Positions 8,850 through 16,870 of a DNA stretch of 64,000 bases are shown piece after piece. The number at the start of each line of letters is the position of its first letter. The stretch's first letter is position 1. The stretch lies in assembly GCF_021601625.1 (NCBI RefSeq), contig NZ_BQHR01000017.1:1-64000 (forward strand), in the 5' to 3' direction. The stretch comes from Pseudomonas paraglycinae. GTDB taxonomy: Bacteria; Pseudomonadota; Gammaproteobacteria; Pseudomonadales; Pseudomonadaceae. A model generated the notes under the pieces. The model saw only the letters and a list, made by a program, of their open reading frames with translations. It was not told the DNA's origin and did not search any database. The position numbers were made by a program, and so were the translations under genes.

Positions 8850-9635
8850 TTGCTAATCGAGTCCCGCCGCCGCGCCTATTTGAACGCCATGCAGGTGGTC
8901 AACTGGCTGCCGCGCACCGAATTGCCCTTTGCCGCGCCGTCGCGGCCCGAGCTGCTGGACATGCCCGAGCCCGAGATTGCCGCGCCGGTAATGCCGGCAA
9001 CCCCGGCCGAAGCGCCGGTGCAGCCGGCTGCACGTCCGGTCGAACGGCCGAAGATCGAGGTTCCGCGTCCTTCGCTGGCCAGCACCCGCACGGGCGCCAA
9101 ACCGGTCGAAGAAGTCGACGAAACACCTGTGGTGGCCAGGCCGGCGCCGGTGCCGCCACCGCGCTTTGCCCTGCAATTGCTGCGCGCCGGCCGTTGCCTG
9201 TTGCTGGTGGAGTTACCCACAGGCGAAGCCTTCCAGTCCCGCGATCCGGCTTATCTGCTGCTCAAGGACATGCTGCGTGCCGCCGGTCTGCCGGACGCGC
9301 CACAGATTGTCGGTGAGCCGGTACGCTGGCCATGGCTGAACCGCGGCACGATGGATCAGGGCCCGGAGGCGGCCCGGGATTTCGTCCAGGGTTTCCTGTC
9401 GGTGCAGATGGAGGCGTCGCCGTGCGCCTGTCTGTGGCTGATCGGCCTGCCGGCGGTGCGTTTTGCCGGCGAAGCGGAGGCCGAGGCGTTCAACCGTGAA
9501 TTGCAAATCGAGGGGCTTGGCCTGGCGTGGGCCGTGCCCGGGCTGGAATTGTTGATGGAAGAGCCACAGCGCAAGGCCGCCGTGTGGCAAGCCATGCGTC
9601 GGCTGATGGCGCGCTGGAAAGAATCGAATGAGTGA
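8850..9635 (+). CDS. holD: Probable DNA polymerase III psi subunit (HolD-like)
   Basis: 261 residues starting at TTG 8850 (LIESRRRAYLNAMQVVNWLP). The middle, about residues 30-105, is a proline/alanine-rich linker; the C-terminal 150 residues look folded. It overlaps the rimI start by 8 bases. In E. coli the psi gene holD overlaps rimI in the same way, and the pseudomonad psi subunit was identified as the cryptic protein encoded beside rimI (PA4679 in P. aeruginosa, from memory). Psi links the clamp loader to SSB through chi. The identification rests on synteny plus the N-terminal Trp-Leu-Pro helix; overall similarity to enterobacterial HolD is low. Confidence 0.72.
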   Translation: MLIESRRRAYLNAMQVVNWLPRTELPFAAPSRPELLDMPEPEIAAPVMPATPAEAPVQPAARPVERPKIEVPRPSLASTRTGAKPVEEVDETPVVARPAPVPPPRFALQLLRAGRCLLLVELPTGEAFQSRDPAYLLLKDMLRAAGLPDAPQIVGEPVRWPWLNRGTMDQGPEAARDFVQGFLSVQMEASPCACLWLIGLPAVRFAGEAEAEAFNRELQIEGLGLAWAVPGLELLMEEPQRKAAVWQAMRRLMARWKESNE

Positions 9636-10080
9636 CGCTGTATCGTTTCGCCCGATGACCGAGGCGGACCTGGACGCTGTGCTGAAGATTGAATATGCCG
9701 CGTACAGTCATCCGTGGACCCGCGGGATTTTTCTCGACGGCCTGGGCAAGTACCAGATCTGGCTGATGTTCGAAGGTGAGCAGCAGGTGGGCCACGGGGT
9801 GGTGCAGATCATTCTCGATGAAGCGCATCTGCTCAACATCACGGTCAAACCGGAAAACCAGGGTCGCGGGCTCGGGCTGACCCTGCTCGAATACCTGATG
9901 TCCCGCGCCTACGCCGCCGATGCCCGGGAATGTTTCCTGGAAGTGCGCGACAGCAACACGTCGGCCTTTCGCCTTTACGAGCGCTATGGCTTCAACGAGA
10001 TCGGCCGGCGCCGGGATTACTACCCGGCGGTCGGCGGGCGTGAAGATGCCGTAGTCATGGCCTGCACGCTCGTCGACTGA
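9628..10080 (+). CDS. rimI: Ribosomal protein bS18 N-alanine acetyltransferase RimI
   Basis: 150-residue GNAT-fold acetyltransferase. The acetyl-CoA binding loop ENQGRGLGLTLL lies at about residues 78-89, followed by the usual VRDSNTSAFRLYERYGF segment typical of RimI. It acetylates the N-terminal alanine of ribosomal protein S18. The ATG overlaps the stop of the upstream holD-like gene by 8 bases, matching the holD-rimI arrangement of enterobacteria. Confidence 0.93.
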   Translation: MSDAVSFRPMTEADLDAVLKIEYAAYSHPWTRGIFLDGLGKYQIWLMFEGEQQVGHGVVQIILDEAHLLNITVKPENQGRGLGLTLLEYLMSRAYAADARECFLEVRDSNTSAFRLYERYGFNEIGRRRDYYPAVGGREDAVVMACTLVD

Positions 10081-10095
10081 TCGCGGCAGGTGTCC

Positions 10096-10494
10096 TCAGC
10101 GCTTGCGATCCAGCGGATCGCGACGCGCCAGTTCCGCTTCATCCAGCCCGTTGCCGCCGCCGATATCGTCCTCGTCGACCACGCTCAGATCCCAATCGGC
10201 CTGATTGCCTTCGCCGACCTCATGAGCATCCCGGGCGCCATCTTCATGAATCAGGGTCTCCGGGCTCAGGTCATCGTCGGTGGGTTCGTGATCGGCGGTC
10301 GATGCCCCGGTGAAACCGGCTTCGCGCACGCGGTCACGGGGCATCAGCTGTTCGCGCTCGGGCAGTTCATCGCCGATCTTCGCACTGGGCTGTTCGTCGT
10401 CGAAGTCCAGCTCGTGCACCGAACCCATGCGGTCTTCGTTATCATCGATGGGCTCCGGTTGCACCGCATCGAAGGGACGTCGTGAATCAGTCAT
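10096..10494 (-). CDS. Acidic hypothetical protein
   Basis: 132 residues, very rich in Asp and Glu, with no hydrophobic segment and no motif I recognise. It looks largely disordered. Homologues in pseudomonads have sometimes been labelled serine kinase/phosphatase, but nothing in the sequence supports an enzyme. It is convergent with rimI and divergent from the carbonic anhydrase gene. Start ATG at 10494 (MTDSRRPFDAVQPEP). Function unknown. Confidence 0.7.
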   Translation of the reverse strand: MTDSRRPFDAVQPEPIDDNEDRMGSVHELDFDDEQPSAKIGDELPEREQLMPRDRVREAGFTGASTADHEPTDDDLSPETLIHEDGARDAHEVGEGNQADWDLSVVDEDDIGGGNGLDEAELARRDPLDRKR

Positions 10495-10636
10495 GGCAAT
10501 TCCTCATACTGTGGGCCTTACTGGGATGGACTCACCGGGTGCACGAGAAATTCAAAGCAAATCACCCACGATCCCCGCGTGACCCCGACGGGCGGTCGAC
10601 TGTCATACCAGCGCATCTTTCTTGAGGCCTTACAGC

Positions 10637-11281
10637 ATGCATGACTTACAAGACCTGATTGATAACAACGAGCGTTGGGCTGACGCGATCACCAAGGAAG
10701 ACCCGGATTTCTTCGCCAAGCTGGCCCGTCAGCAGACGCCTGAATATCTGTGGATCGGCTGCTCCGACGCACGGGTGCCGGCCAACGAAATCGTCGGCAT
10801 GCTGCCGGGCGATCTGTTCGTTCACCGCAACGTTGCCAACGTGGTGCTGCACACTGACCTCAACTGCCTGTCGGTGATCCAGTACGCAGTGGACGTGCTC
10901 AAGGTCAAACATATTCTGGTGACCGGGCACTACGGCTGCGGCGGTGTGCGTGCTTCGATGCAGGATCGTCAGTTCGGCCTGATCGACGGCTGGCTGCGTT
11001 CGATCCGCGACCTGTACTACGAAAAACGCGAAGAACTGGCCAGGCTGCCGACCGAAGAAGAGCAGGTCGACCGTCTGTGCGAGCTCAACGTGATCCAGCA
11101 AGTGGCCAACGTCGCCCATACCAGCATCATCCAGAACGCCTGGCATCGCGGGCAGAGCCTGTCGATCCACGGCTGCATCTACGGCATCAAGGATGGTCGC
11201 TGGAAGAGCCTGAACACCACGATCAGCGGTTTCGAGCAATTGCCGCCGCAATACCGTTTGCGTCCGGTCGACGCGCCTTGA
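10637..11281 (+). CDS. can: Beta-class carbonic anhydrase
   Basis: 214 residues. Zinc ligands fall at the same numbers as in E. coli Can: Cys42, Asp44 (in GCSDARVP), His98 and Cys101 (in HYGCGG). It interconverts CO2 and bicarbonate in the cytoplasm. The start is the ATG at 10637, with GAGG 10 bases upstream; an in-frame TTG further upstream is unlikely. A stand-alone gene, divergent from the acidic orphan. Corresponds by position to one of the three P. aeruginosa beta-carbonic anhydrases. Confidence 0.95.
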   Translation: MHDLQDLIDNNERWADAITKEDPDFFAKLARQQTPEYLWIGCSDARVPANEIVGMLPGDLFVHRNVANVVLHTDLNCLSVIQYAVDVLKVKHILVTGHYGCGGVRASMQDRQFGLIDGWLRSIRDLYYEKREELARLPTEEEQVDRLCELNVIQQVANVAHTSIIQNAWHRGQSLSIHGCIYGIKDGRWKSLNTTISGFEQLPPQYRLRPVDAP

Positions 11282-11289
11282 TCGGTCGT

Positions 11290-11817
11290 TCAGCGTAAAC
11301 CTTGCCGACGCCGCCAGCTCAGCAAATAGCGCTGGCCTTCAAGATTGGGTGATTCGTCGTAACCGGTGATCCACCCACGGCAGCGCGAGGAGCCGCAACC
11401 GCAGGCGAACTGCCGCAACAGTTTGTCTTCGGTGGCGGTGTAGTCCATGGTCAATCGTTCACCTTCGGCAATGTCGCGCAGAGCCCAGAACCATAATTCT
11501 ACTGCGTCAAAGAAGGTGTTTGGATCGCATGAGTGTTCGAAAAGTCCGCAAAAGCGTGGATCGTAGATATGAATCCCTGGCATCAGTTGCCGGGTCTGCC
11601 GGCAGCGATAGGGCAGCAACTGGCCTGAAACCCGGCACATTCGGGTGATGCGCAGGAACTCCCGGCACGCTACGACAGCGGTGGCTACGCCCTCGGGATC
11701 GTGAACAATCTCGAAATCCTGTTTTGACGGAAATCCCATGCGCACGGGGAGTCCGGCAAAAGGATAAATGCCCTCGGTATCGCGTGCCGGTTTACCCGGT
11801 AATGCGTGAGTGTTCAT
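11290..11817 (-). CDS. SET-domain protein, putative lysine methyltransferase
   Basis: 175 residues that make a compact SET domain. HSCDPN at 95-100 corresponds to the NHxCxPN motif, DYTATED at 125-131 to the GEELxxDY region, and the CGCGSSRC at 139-146 is a post-SET-like zinc cysteine cluster. Such proteins transfer methyl from SAM to lysine; bacterial substrates are mostly unknown. It lies alone, convergent with can, with a 16-base palindrome about 107 bases upstream of its start. Whether it is catalytically active cannot be told from sequence. Confidence 0.8.
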   Translation of the reverse strand: MNTHALPGKPARDTEGIYPFAGLPVRMGFPSKQDFEIVHDPEGVATAVVACREFLRITRMCRVSGQLLPYRCRQTRQLMPGIHIYDPRFCGLFEHSCDPNTFFDAVELWFWALRDIAEGERLTMDYTATEDKLLRQFACGCGSSRCRGWITGYDESPNLEGQRYLLSWRRRQGLR

Positions 11818-11923
11818 AACGTTCCCTGTTGGCCAGGTGTCGCGACTTTCCCGAGCTGACGTCCTGTCAGTCCTGCAACACGATCATTGGATCCAAGATC
11901 CCGTAAATCACATTAGCGGTCTA

Positions 11924-11939
11924 CTGTCAGATCTGACAG
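11924..11939. promoter_or_regulatory. 16-base palindrome, possible operator (CTGT-N8-ACAG)
   Basis: CTGTCAGATCTGACAG is a perfect palindrome upstream of the minus-strand SET gene. The ends and spacing (CTGT, 8 bases, ACAG) fit a LexA box, but the centre is not the usual alternating AT, so a LexA site is only a possibility. Related half-sites (CTGTCAG, GTCAGCC) occur nearby. Confidence 0.4.
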
Positions 11940-11955
11940 GCGAAATAGACGCTTT

Positions 11956-11981
11956 CCCGGGTCAGCCAAGGCTGACACGGG
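11956..11981. other. Hairpin-forming repeat in the 11.8-12.0 kb gap
   Basis: Inverted repeat GTCAGCC AA GGCTGAC with outer CCCG/CGGG pairs, 17 bases past the stop of the secreted orphan gene. There is no clear T-run on either side, so it could be a weak terminator for that gene or an operator for the SET gene. The remaining bases of this gap show nothing else I can name. Confidence 0.4.
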
Positions 11982-11997
11982 AACATCGCATGTCCTT

Positions 11998-13170
11998 TCA
12001 GAGATGGGCGGCGGGCGCGGCCATGTCCGGCAATGGGCTTTTGAGCTGTTGCAACTGGGATTTGACTGGTGCGGTCGAGCAGGTCTTGTCCGCCTGTGCC
12101 ACGGTCTGGTTGCGGATCGTGGTGTAGAACAGCTCGCAGGTCTTGGCTTTCTGCGTCACTTGCCAGGTCTGGGTGCAGCTGTTGAGCAGTGTCTTCGGAT
12201 CGGTGCCCGGTTTGCTGCCCATCCCGGCCTGCCAGCAGGCGGCGCTCAGGTCTTGCCCCATTACCTTCAGACCGGCTGCATCGGCCTTGGCCTGGGCATC
12301 GTCGCCGGTGTAGTTGCTCGGGTCGGCGGCGTACCAGATGTAGCTCGGGTGGTTCGAACCCAGCACCGGCACGTTCACTCCCGTGCTCGGGCTGATGGTT
12401 GCCAGACCCAGTACATTCACGGTCGCGCCGTATTGCTGCTTGATCCAGTTACGCACCGGCGCACCGAAGGCAACCATCGGCAGCACGGCGCCGCTGGCGT
12501 TCTGGCTGACCTGCTTGACCATGGTGGTCTGGTAATCCTTGAAGTAGTCGTACACGCCTTCCAGATCCTTGCCGGCGCTGGCGGGCGCGGCGATCGGGGC
12601 GATGTCGATGATGGTCTGGTAGGCCGGCGTCTGGTCGGCGGGGATGCCATTGTCGGTCAGCAGCGCGGCCCAGCGGTCGGTGGTGTTCGAGCGCAGGTAA
12701 TCCTGGGCCTGGGTCAGTGAGTAATCCGGCGGGAAGTGCAACAGCTCGACACTTTTGCGGTTTTCCAAGGCCATGCCCAGCGGCAGGAACAGGTACCAGC
12801 TGTATGCCCATTTGCCGTCGGCATTGAGTTTGCTGGCGCCTTTGTAGGCCAGATCGCCGGCGTCCAGCAGCGCGGTCAGCGGCTTGTCGTAGCCCTTCGG
12901 TACGCCGCTGATTTCGGCGTAGAGCTGATCGTTGTCGTTTTTCACCAGCACTTTGGCGTTGGTGTAGCCGTCGCGCTGCACGCTCTGGCTCAGGTAATGG
13001 GCGACGGTCTGCTCCAGCGTCCAGTTGCGAAAGCAGATCACGCTGCAATTGTTGGGGTAGGCGAAGAGGCGGGTGACGCGTTCGGTGCTGCCCAGTTTCA
13101 GGTCGACATCGGCGTGGGCGGCGGCGCTCAACGTGAGCGCCGCGAGGGTGAGGCCTGCGAGTTTCAACAT
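11998..13170 (-). CDS. Secreted hypothetical protein
   Basis: 390 residues starting with a clear signal peptide (hydrophobic core LAGLTLAALTLSAAAHA, cleavage after Ala20), so exported to the periplasm or beyond. Cysteines pair plausibly in the N-terminal part (CSVICF) and the C-terminal part. I do not recognise a family. It is expressed alone in the gap between the SET gene and the Hsp70/J-protein operon. Start is the ATG at 13170. Function unknown. Confidence 0.75.
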   Translation of the reverse strand: MLKLAGLTLAALTLSAAAHADVDLKLGSTERVTRLFAYPNNCSVICFRNWTLEQTVAHYLSQSVQRDGYTNAKVLVKNDNDQLYAEISGVPKGYDKPLTALLDAGDLAYKGASKLNADGKWAYSWYLFLPLGMALENRKSVELLHFPPDYSLTQAQDYLRSNTTDRWAALLTDNGIPADQTPAYQTIIDIAPIAAPASAGKDLEGVYDYFKDYQTTMVKQVSQNASGAVLPMVAFGAPVRNWIKQQYGATVNVLGLATISPSTGVNVPVLGSNHPSYIWYAADPSNYTGDDAQAKADAAGLKVMGQDLSAACWQAGMGSKPGTDPKTLLNSCTQTWQVTQKAKTCELFYTTIRNQTVAQADKTCSTAPVKSQLQQLKSPLPDMAAPAAHL

Positions 13171-13231
13171 GCTCAGATCCTTTTCAGCGAGGGTAAAACC
13201 TTGGTGGAGGGCAATCCGGCCCGCGTCCAGC

Positions 13232-14959
13232 CTAGCCGGGGAACAGGTGTTTCAGCGAATAACCAAGCTGACTGGCGAGAATCACGCCGGTCATGACCAC
13301 CAGAAACAGCAGTTGCAACGGGCTGAAATGCGCCCAGTGCAGCGCGGTCAGCCACGGGTGCTTGTCGCTGAACTCCGGGTCGAGCGTACCGATGCGCCGC
13401 TTGTGCCAGAGCCCGATCAGGATCACTCCGATATAGGTGAAGGCTCCCAGCCCACCGAGCATGACCGAGAACAGCAGGATCATGACGGCTTGCGGTACGC
13501 CATGGCGCAGCACGAGCCAGCGGGTATCAGGGTTCCATCGGCGCGGAATGATCCTTTCGGTCAACCACAGATCCTGAACGATCAAATGGGCGCTGATCAG
13601 AAACCAATAACTCAAGCCGATCCGGAAAAACCAGACAGGAACACAGGCGAAGGCCAGGGGAATGACGATGCTCATCGCCGTGGTCTTGTGCTCGGCGGGC
13701 AGATAGAACAGCCACAGCGCCAGCGCAATCGCGGCCCATGAGCGCAACCAGGTTTCGGCGGCGATGTAGCGCGGCAGAAACCGTCGCCAGTAGAAAACAT
13801 CGGCGTAGGGCAGGCGGGCGAGCAGGTCGGGAAAGCGCCACTTGAGGGTTTCCGACAACTGCTGGCAGGCCTGCCAGTCAGCCGGGATGAACCGGTCGGT
13901 CATGTCTTTCTGCTGTCGCGGCTTCATCGGGCTGATCAGCATCCGCGCGGCCAGAGCGTCGGGCGACCCGTTGCGCTGATCTTCGGCCCGGGCGCACAGG
14001 GTGTCGTAGAGGCTTTCCTGGTTGCAGCGCTCGATCAGCGCCTGCCAGAGCCAGTCCGGTTGCGGATGAATACCCTTGGTGTCGTCCCAGCCAAATAATT
14101 GGGAGATACGGTCGAACAGCGGAACGCTCCACTCTGTGTCCTGCAGCAGTTGCAGGATGATCTGCTGCCAATGTTCCCGACGGTCGAACACCTGGAGCCA
14201 GGGTTGGACCGTGTAAGTCTTGAGCTGCGCGAGACATTCACGCTCGTTTTGCGAGGCGAGCAGCGTTTCCAGCGATTGCCGGTAATCCGTCAGCAACTCG
14301 TTGGCGATAATGCTGCGCTGCCCGTCGCCGATGACGATCTCCTGCCACGGCCCCAGCCAACCCAGGTGCTGTACCGCCCAGCGGGCAATCGGAAGGCGCA
14401 GGGCGGGATGATCGAAGCACAACGTCAGCAACAGCGCCTGGAACGCTTGCGCACAATCCTGCTGGCGCGCTTGCTCCCAGCGCTGGTCCAGATTGGTGTC
14501 CGAGAGGCCGTTCAGCAATTGCGATGCGGCTTCAATGGCCGGGTCGGCAGTCGGCTGCTCGGGTTCCAGGTTAAGAGGCTCCGGACTCAGGGGCTGTACC
14601 CGCAAGGTCTGCGACTCGAGCGGTGCTTCGGGCGCGGCCGGGGTCACCGGTTCGAATAGCGCCGCAGGGTAATCCCACGCATCGGTCCCGGTCTTCTGCA
14701 GCGGCTGAACCATGGATTGCTCTTGCACCGCCAGAGCGGCGATCCCAGGAGCCAGCATGACGTCGCCGTGCTCCTCGCTCTCCTCGTTTTCAAGGCGCCA
14801 CTGGGCAATCGACAGAGCACGCTCATAAGCCTCGCGCAGGCGCTGGAAGCCTGCGGCATCTTCATCGGGCCGAAAGACTTTCAGCAGGCGCGCATAGCTG
14901 CGCTTGATATCGCGCAGCCCGGCGTCTTCGGGCAGTTGCAGGACGGACCAGCATTCCAT
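13232..14959 (-). CDS. J-domain-like membrane protein, partner of HscC
   Basis: 575 residues. The N-terminal about 55 residues resemble a J domain (helix II KRSYARLLKVF, then REAYERAL), but the catalytic HPD tripeptide reads RPD. A long helical middle part follows, then several hydrophobic segments in the last 150 residues. It starts 11 bases behind hscC and is clearly in its operon, matching the pairing of HscC with the membrane-bound J-like proteins DjlB/DjlC in E. coli. Probably a dedicated HscC co-chaperone at the inner membrane. Whether RPD still stimulates ATP hydrolysis is open. Confidence 0.8.
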   Translation of the reverse strand: MECWSVLQLPEDAGLRDIKRSYARLLKVFRPDEDAAGFQRLREAYERALSIAQWRLENEESEEHGDVMLAPGIAALAVQEQSMVQPLQKTGTDAWDYPAALFEPVTPAAPEAPLESQTLRVQPLSPEPLNLEPEQPTADPAIEAASQLLNGLSDTNLDQRWEQARQQDCAQAFQALLLTLCFDHPALRLPIARWAVQHLGWLGPWQEIVIGDGQRSIIANELLTDYRQSLETLLASQNERECLAQLKTYTVQPWLQVFDRREHWQQIILQLLQDTEWSVPLFDRISQLFGWDDTKGIHPQPDWLWQALIERCNQESLYDTLCARAEDQRNGSPDALAARMLISPMKPRQQKDMTDRFIPADWQACQQLSETLKWRFPDLLARLPYADVFYWRRFLPRYIAAETWLRSWAAIALALWLFYLPAEHKTTAMSIVIPLAFACVPVWFFRIGLSYWFLISAHLIVQDLWLTERIIPRRWNPDTRWLVLRHGVPQAVMILLFSVMLGGLGAFTYIGVILIGLWHKRRIGTLDPEFSDKHPWLTALHWAHFSPLQLLFLVVMTGVILASQLGYSLKHLFPG

Positions 14960-14970
14960 GTCGTGCTTCC

Positions 14971-16668
14971 TTACTGCCAGGGGTTACGGTCGAGGGCGCT
15001 CAACTGCTTGCTCAGTTCGGTACGGGTTTCACGGATCTGCCGCTCGTCCTGGGAATCCAGCGCCTGCTGGAATTGCTTGGCCCAGTAACCGATCTGATCG
15101 CGCAGGTCGCCCAGGCTTTCCTGATACAGACGTTCCAGCCGTGCACTGAGCAGGGTGTTCACCTGTTGCTCGCGCGGATGGATCTTCAATTGCGCCAAGG
15201 CTTGCAGACGCTGCTGGATTTCCTCCGGCGTCAGCACGCCGGGGTTGTTTTCGATGACCAGCGAATGTTGCTGACCGGTCAGGGGAATGCTGACCTGGGC
15301 TTCGAGCAAACCGTTGTTGTCGTAGGTGAAACGCACATCCAGTTCGACTTCGCCGGCCTTGCGCTTGGGCACCTTGATGTCCAGTTGGCCGAGCGCCACG
15401 TTGTCTTTGACCAGGCGGCTTTCGCCCTGAAAGATTTTCACGACCACCTGTTCCTGATTGTCGTGAAGGGTCTGCACGGTTTTGACCCGGCTGACCGGGA
15501 CGATGCTGTTGCGCTCGATGATCGGCAGGTAATGACCGCTTTCATACTGACGACCGACCTGCGTGGAAGTCTCGATCCCCAGGGTGTAGGAGCAGACATC
15601 AGTGAGCACCACTTCTTCCAGCGCGGCCGAACGGGCCTTGAGCGCTGCCTGAATCGCCGCGCCCTGAGCGACCACTTGATCCGGATCGAGGCTGATCGAC
15701 GGGAAGCGGCCGAACAGCCCGGCAGCCAGTTTGCGCACCAGCGGCATGCGGGTGGTGCCGCCGACCAGCAGGATTTCATCGAGGTCGCTGACGCGGATGC
15801 GTGCGTCACGCAGGGCCCGTTCAATCGGCGCGCGCAGACGTTCGAGCAGCGGCATGTACAGCGTCGCCATTTGCGCCTGAGTGATGGTCTGGGTCCATTG
15901 CTTTTCGCCAACCTGCAATCTGAATTCGGTGCTGGCGTCCTGACCCAGTGCACGGCGCACACGTTCTGCCTCGCGGCGCAGCGGCTGGAGGATGGTCGAG
16001 CGCTCGGGGAAGTCCGACACGTTGCGATGCTGATCGATAAAGTGCTCAAGCAGCACGTTGTCGAAATCCTCGCCGCCGAGGAAGTTGTCACCGGCGCTGG
16101 CGCGCACCTCCATGACCCCATCGAAGAGTTCGAGAATCGACACGTCGAACGTACCGCCGCCCAAGTCGAACACCAGGAACGACGTTTCCTTGTCCCGTTG
16201 ATGCAAGCCGTAGGCGAGTGCAGCCGCGGTGGGTTCGTTGATCAGCTTTTCGACTTTGAGACCCGCCAGTTCACCGGCAATGCGCGTGGCCTTGCGCTGG
16301 GCGTCGCTGAAATAGGCCGGAACGCTGATCACGGCTTCCGTGACGGTCTGGCCGTAAGTGCGCTCGACGTCTTCTTTCAGGCTCTTGAGCACTAGCGCCG
16401 ACAGCTCTTCCGGACGGAATTTTTTATCCCCGAGGTAGACCTCCGTCGCACTGCCCATATGGCGCTTGAACAGCGAAGCGGTCAGGCGCGGATGAGTGTG
16501 CAGGCGTTCGCGAGCAGCTTGCCCGACCAGAATCCGGCCCTGATCGTCCAGGCCCACCACGCTGGGTGTCAGGAACTGCCCCAGGGCGTTAGGCACCAAC
16601 TCAGTGGCATCGCCGCGCCATACGGCAACAAGGCTGTTGGTGGTTCCCAGGTCAATCCCGACGATCAT
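14971..16668 (-). CDS. hscC: HscC-type Hsp70 chaperone
   Basis: 565 residues, shorter than DnaK (about 638) because the C-terminal lid is truncated, as in E. coli HscC (about 556). Hsp70 signatures are clear: DLGTTNS near residue 6, FDLGGGTFD near 170 and the LVGGTTRMP loop near 305. It is an ATP-dependent chaperone expected to work with a dedicated J-like protein, encoded immediately downstream. The start ATG at 16668 has AAGGGAG about 10 bases upstream. Confidence 0.93.
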   Translation of the reverse strand: MIVGIDLGTTNSLVAVWRGDATELVPNALGQFLTPSVVGLDDQGRILVGQAARERLHTHPRLTASLFKRHMGSATEVYLGDKKFRPEELSALVLKSLKEDVERTYGQTVTEAVISVPAYFSDAQRKATRIAGELAGLKVEKLINEPTAAALAYGLHQRDKETSFLVFDLGGGTFDVSILELFDGVMEVRASAGDNFLGGEDFDNVLLEHFIDQHRNVSDFPERSTILQPLRREAERVRRALGQDASTEFRLQVGEKQWTQTITQAQMATLYMPLLERLRAPIERALRDARIRVSDLDEILLVGGTTRMPLVRKLAAGLFGRFPSISLDPDQVVAQGAAIQAALKARSAALEEVVLTDVCSYTLGIETSTQVGRQYESGHYLPIIERNSIVPVSRVKTVQTLHDNQEQVVVKIFQGESRLVKDNVALGQLDIKVPKRKAGEVELDVRFTYDNNGLLEAQVSIPLTGQQHSLVIENNPGVLTPEEIQQRLQALAQLKIHPREQQVNTLLSARLERLYQESLGDLRDQIGYWAKQFQQALDSQDERQIRETRTELSKQLSALDRNPWQ

Positions 16669-16836
16669 TGCAACGAACTCCCTTTGCGCTCAGACAAAAA
16701 ATGAAACAGATATTGGGCGCGCAAGAATATTACCGAGGCAGTGGCGCGGTAAAGAAAGATGATGGCTCTGAGCCATTATTTACGACAGGCAACCGCAGGA
16801 GGGATGGTCCGGGTCGCTTTTTGTCGAAGGGAAAGA

Positions 16837-16860
16837 CAGGGCGCCGGAGCCGGCGCCCTG
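16837..16860. terminator. Hairpin after atoE
   Basis: Perfect 11-base inverted repeat CAGGGCGCCGG / CCGGCGCCCTG with a 2-base centre, 10 bases past the minus-strand atoE stop. The T-run that follows on the minus strand is weak (TCTTTCCCTT). Probably the terminator of atoE. Confidence 0.6.
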
Positions 16861-16870
16861 TGGTCATCGT

